From positions 434,001 through 498,000 of the forward strand of contig NZ_CAJNBK010000001.1 of assembly GCF_905220975.1 (NCBI RefSeq): DNA of 64,000 nucleotides. Reading direction: 5' to 3'. Position 1 is the stretch's first letter. Every line of letters begins with the position of its first letter. The DNA comes from Paraburkholderia haematera. Lineage in GTDB: Bacteria > Pseudomonadota > Gammaproteobacteria > Burkholderiales > Burkholderiaceae. Below are positions 61,013-64,000 of the stretch, one piece after another. Under the pieces are notes generated by a model. That model was not told the origin of the DNA and made no database searches. It was given only the letters and a program-made list of their open reading frames with translations. Both the position numbers and the translations under genes were made by a program.

Positions 61013-62266
61013 TTGCGGGCGATCAGGCTTCCGGCGCTCTCGATAGCGGCCAGCTTCGGCGCGAGCGCGGCGACGTGGGTGTTGTTGCAGCAGTTCGCCG
61101 TGCGTGGACTCGTAGCCATCAAGTTTCTTGCGATTGGCCGGATGCTCGGACCGGCGGCGATCGGCAGCGTGAGCGTGGCCTTGCTCGCGGTGGCGATTGC
61201 CGAGGCGCTCTCGGACACGGGTCTCGCGCAAGCGGTCATTCAAGGCGAACATCCGCCCACGCGTTCGCAGCTCGGCGCGGTGTGGACCACGCTGACAGCG
61301 CGCGGCGTGCTCATCTCCTTGCTGCTGGTCGGGCTCGCGCCATTGCTGAGCAACCAGTTTCATCTGAACGGTTCATTGGTGCTGATTCAGCTTGCCGCGC
61401 TGCTGCCGTTGTTGCGCGGCCTGGCGTCGCCCACGTACTACCTCGTGCAGCGCGAACGGCGCTTCCAGCATATCGCCGGCGTTGAGATTGCGGCGGCGTT
61501 TGTCGATTGTTCGGTCGGGCTCGCGCTCGCGTATTTCGGCGCCGGTGCGGCCTCGGTGCTGATCGGCCTCGTGGCCGCCGAAAGCCTGAAAAGCATCCTG
61601 ACCTGGTCGACGATGAATCCGCGCCCGCCGATTCGCGCGGTATGGTCGGGCATCGGTCAGTACCTGGGCTTCAGCCGCTGGATCTGGGCGAGCAGCGTGG
61701 TCAATCTGCTGCTGAACCAGTTCGACAAGGTCGTGGTCGGCAAATTGCTCGGCCCGGCGCAACTCGGCGGCTATCAGATGTCGTCGCGGCTCGCGCAGAT
61801 GCTGCTCGCCGACGCCGCGATCGCCATGTCGCAATACCTCTTCCCCACCTTTGCCGCGCATCATCGCCGGAGTCCGCAGTCGGCGTCGCGACTCATCAAG
61901 ATCTATCTGCTCGTGATCGCGCTCGGGCTGGCGGTCTTTGTCGCGGTGCTGAGACTGATCGCCGAGCCGCTCTTTTCGCTGATTCTCGGCCCGGCCTGGT
62001 TGCCTGCGGTGCCGCTGTTCAGAATTCTCGTGATCAACATGGCGATCGGCGCATTGATCGCCGTGCTGGTCGCTTACCTGCGCGCGGTAGGCGACGCCAG
62101 GGCGACTGTGCATGCGTCGCTGATTCAGGTGGCCGTGCTGCTGGTCAGCGTGCCGCCCGCGGTTCATGGGTGGGGTGTGACGGGCATCGCCTGGTCCATG
62201 ACCCTGGGCCTTGGCTGCGCCGCGACGTGGATGCTGTTCAGGACGTTGATCGCAAGGACTCCGTGA
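61013..62266 (+). CDS. Wzx-type lipopolysaccharide/EPS repeat-unit flippase
   Basis: This is a 417-residue polytopic membrane protein of the oligosaccharide flippase (MOP/PST) superfamily that moves lipid-linked repeat units across the inner membrane. About a dozen helices are visible. GLVAIKFLAIGRMLGPAAIGSVSVALL near the start and VNLLLNQFDKVVVGKLLGPAQLGGYQMSSRLAQM in the middle are typical of the WzxC/MviN-like group. A TTG start at 61013 has GGAG seven bases upstream and gives a short N-terminus before helix 1. The GTG at 60968 adds 15 residues but has a weaker site. It overlaps the next gene by one base. Confidence 0.85.
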   Translation: MRAIRLPALSIAASFGASAATWVLLQQFAVRGLVAIKFLAIGRMLGPAAIGSVSVALLAVAIAEALSDTGLAQAVIQGEHPPTRSQLGAVWTTLTARGVLISLLLVGLAPLLSNQFHLNGSLVLIQLAALLPLLRGLASPTYYLVQRERRFQHIAGVEIAAAFVDCSVGLALAYFGAGAASVLIGLVAAESLKSILTWSTMNPRPPIRAVWSGIGQYLGFSRWIWASSVVNLLLNQFDKVVVGKLLGPAQLGGYQMSSRLAQMLLADAAIAMSQYLFPTFAAHHRRSPQSASRLIKIYLLVIALGLAVFVAVLRLIAEPLFSLILGPAWLPAVPLFRILVINMAIGALIAVLVAYLRAVGDARATVHASLIQVAVLLVSVPPAVHGWGVTGIAWSMTLGLGCAATWMLFRTLIARTP

Positions 62267-63348
62267 TGCGCGTTTTACATCTGGTTCTGGCGCCGCGTTT
62301 ATCCGGCGCCGAAGTCCTCGCGAAGGATCTCGCTATCGACCAGAGTCTAGAAGGCATGGCGGTCTGTGTCGCCTCGCTGTTACCCGCGCAAGTCGAATTC
62401 TTGCCCTTGCAGGACGAACTGCAGAAGCACGGTGTGCAGTGCTGGTTTCCGCCGCGGCGTATGCGCATTGCCGGCAAATTGTGGAACCTGTTTCTGGCGG
62501 TGCGGTGTTTCCGCCCCGACGTGATTTTCGCGCACGCCACGATTCCGTCGTTTTATGCGCGTGCGTTGCCGCTGCGCGTGCCGGTCGTCTATGTCATGCA
62601 TTCTGCGATCAACGACTTCGAGCGGCCGCTGTTCCGGCGCGTCGAGCACATCCTCTCGGGACGTGCCCGTGTGGTAGTTGGCGTATCGGAGCAAGGCTTG
62701 ACCGACTACGTGCAGGCTATCGGGCCGCATCCTTCCATGACCGTGGTGCCCAACGGTGTCGATCTCCGGCGCTTCGCGTTCACCGACGGCGCCGGGCATA
62801 ACGGCGGTGCGCCTCAGCTCGTGCAGATCGGGCGGTATGCGCCAGTGAAAAATCAGCTTCTGACAGTGCGCGCCTTCGGCGAGGTGGTCGAGCGGGTGAC
62901 CGATGCGCGCCTTGTCCTGCACGGCGTAGTCGAAGACGCCGATTACCAGTGCGCGGTTATCCACCTCGTGCGGGAGTTGGGGCTTGCGGACCATGTCGTG
63001 GTGGCCGGGCCGCGCACCGATGTGGCGAGCGTGCTGTCGGAGTCGAATGTGTTCGTCATGCCCTCGCGCGCCGAGGGGCATAGCGTGGCGTTTCTTGAAG
63101 CGCTGGCCACGGGTATTCCGATCGTCGCGAGCAGGATTCCGTCGTTTGCGTTTGCTAGCGGATTTCCCGGCGTGCAGTTGGTCGATACGGACAATGTGCC
63201 GAACTATGCGGATGCCGTTATTGCGGCGCTGGGGCAGGCCCGGGCGCAACGCTCGCTTGCCGGTCTGACACTCAGGGATACGGCGGCCCGCTATCGGGCG
63301 ATCGCGCATCAGGTCAGTAGCCGTCAACTGGCCGTGTCGACCCGCTAG
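62266..63348 (+). CDS. GT4-type glycosyltransferase (paralogue of the gene at 32161)
   Basis: This is a 360-residue GT-B enzyme whose ATG overlaps the flippase stop (TGATG), so the two are coupled. It opens MRVLHLVLAPRLSGAEVLAKDLA, then has VMHSAINDFERPLFRRVEHILSGRARVVVGVSEQ, VVPNGVDLRRF, LVQIGRYAPVKNQLLTVRAF and PSRAEGHSVAFLEALATGIPIVASRIPSFAFASGFPGV. Nearly every block has its counterpart in the product at 32161-33246, so the two arose by duplication and now bracket the locus. The acceptor or donor may have diverged. Confidence 0.9.
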   Translation: MRVLHLVLAPRLSGAEVLAKDLAIDQSLEGMAVCVASLLPAQVEFLPLQDELQKHGVQCWFPPRRMRIAGKLWNLFLAVRCFRPDVIFAHATIPSFYARALPLRVPVVYVMHSAINDFERPLFRRVEHILSGRARVVVGVSEQGLTDYVQAIGPHPSMTVVPNGVDLRRFAFTDGAGHNGGAPQLVQIGRYAPVKNQLLTVRAFGEVVERVTDARLVLHGVVEDADYQCAVIHLVRELGLADHVVVAGPRTDVASVLSESNVFVMPSRAEGHSVAFLEALATGIPIVASRIPSFAFASGFPGVQLVDTDNVPNYADAVIAALGQARAQRSLAGLTLRDTAARYRAIAHQVSSRQLAVSTR

Positions 63349-63378
63349 TTCACTATGGCCGCGCATGGCGCGCCACGT

Positions 63379-63999
63379 TCAATGATGGCTGATGGCGGGG
63401 CTGCGGTCGTCAGGCGTCGCCTCGGACGCGGGTGCCGGTGGCCACGCGCTCGCCAGTTCGGATTCGCGCACCGCAAGCGAGACAAGGTTCTGTGCTTCCT
63501 TGCTGCTCGAATCGACCTGCAGCGCGTTGGCGGCATTGTGCCAGGTGCATCCCCATCGCGCGATATAGCCGCAGCCTCGCGCCAGGCTCAGCAGCGCGTC
63601 GCGCTCCTGCTCGCGTTCGGTGAGCGTGCTGCGCATGTTCAGCGCGTCGCGGTTATCCGGCTGTGCGGCAATGGCCGCCGCGAGCCGTGTTTTTGTGGCC
63701 GACAGATTGTTCTGCTGCAGATTGGCACGGGCGGCTCTGAGCTGTTTCGAGACATCCACGCGAGGTTTGTCCGACGGGCTGCCGGGATTGTGCTGCTGTC
63801 CTGAGGATGCGACCGTCACGCGGCGCGAAGCCAGCGGCGCCACGGTCGGCGGCGGGATAGGCGGCGAGCGCACGGGTGCCGTGCGCGGAGCGGTCTCGGC
63901 AGGCGCCGGCCGCTGTGCGGCGAATACGGGCGCGCCCCGCTGGGCGAGGACCACCGGGGGCTTGACGTGCTGGGTCGTCACTTTGCCGGATACCGCGAT
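63379..63999 (-). CDS. Hypothetical protein with TPR-like helices, N-terminus beyond window
   Basis: The frame is open from the right edge to the stop at 63379; a GTG at 63981 could start it, but in-frame codons continue (IAVSGKV) to the edge, so it is probably 5'-truncated. A Pro/Ala-rich disordered stretch (PPVVLAQRGAPVF, then PPIPPPTVAPL) precedes helical segments with TPR-like spacing (LRAARANLQQNNLSATKTRLAAAIAAQPDNRDAL). A pair of Cys in GCGYIARWGCTWHN follows. It may be an envelope protein acting with EPS secretion, since TPR proteins often accompany such loci; that is inference. Confidence 0.6.
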   Translation of the reverse strand: MAVSGKVTTQHVKPPVVLAQRGAPVFAAQRPAPAETAPRTAPVRSPPIPPPTVAPLASRRVTVASSGQQHNPGSPSDKPRVDVSKQLRAARANLQQNNLSATKTRLAAAIAAQPDNRDALNMRSTLTEREQERDALLSLARGCGYIARWGCTWHNAANALQVDSSSKEAQNLVSLAVRESELASAWPPAPASEATPDDRSPAISHH

Positions 64000-64000
64000 A

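Noticed and set aside
1..64000. CRISPR array, tRNA, rRNA or prophage
   Set aside because: No regularly spaced repeat-spacer pattern, no clover-leaf sequence and no phage structural, integrase or Cas gene was recognised.

Overview
The window reads as a high-GC chromosomal segment of a Burkholderiaceae bacterium, most likely Paraburkholderia or a close relative. The basis is the GC-rich third positions, the protein similarities recognised by eye (AspT/AspD pair, XdhABC, a Burkholderia-type MAKGQ small protein, a cepacian/colanic-like exopolysaccharide cluster), and a dispersed intergenic repeat of a kind I associate with that genus. The genus is an inference; there is no rRNA or tRNA here to confirm it.

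Layout, left to right. Positions 1-5.4 kb: two tandem AspT-type aspartate:alanine exchangers (the first cut by the window edge), aspartate 4-decarboxylase, a perfect 17-bp-stem terminator and a class V aminotransferase. 5.4-6.3 kb: a non-coding composite element with two inverted arms (element A). 6.3-20.5 kb: metabolic and housekeeping genes. These are an MFS transporter, the xanthine dehydrogenase operon xdhA-xdhB-xdhC (XdhC lacks its N-terminal domain), a LysR regulator, a DsbA-fold isomerase, a membrane-anchored TAXI binding protein, a BON-domain protein, a TauE/SafE permease, a LysE exporter and a second LysR regulator. 20.7-24.6 kb: an HMG-CoA-lyase-like gene, a CaiB/BaiF CoA-transferase and an MFS permease, which together look like an acid-uptake, CoA-activation and cleavage pathway. 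24.9-25.7 kb: element B, an inverted copy of element A. 25.7-29.4 kb: an EutR-like AraC regulator, divergent from an SDR and an amino acid/choline-type permease.

From about 29.5 kb to the right edge almost everything can be tied to one extracellular polysaccharide. A remodelling block (29.5-38.7 kb) holds two paralogous exported clan GH-A-type hydrolases, an exported PIG-L deacetylase with lectin and FG-GAP-like repeats, GDP-mannose mannosyl hydrolase and a glycosyltransferase. An AraC-type regulator at 39.5 kb then precedes manC-wcaJ-wza-wzc-gmd-fcl, which make GDP-mannose and GDP-L-fucose, start the lipid-linked repeat and export the polymer. After it come glycosyltransferases, a WcaF-like acetyltransferase, a GMC oxidoreductase, a Wzy-like polymerase, a second acyltransferase and a Wzx flippase. 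Two clearly paralogous glycosyltransferases (32.2 and 62.3 kb) bracket the locus. The gene set predicts a fucose-containing, acylated polymer made by the Wzx/Wzy route. Phosphomannomutase and a Wzb-type phosphatase are not in the window. I found no CRISPR array, IS element, tRNA or rRNA.
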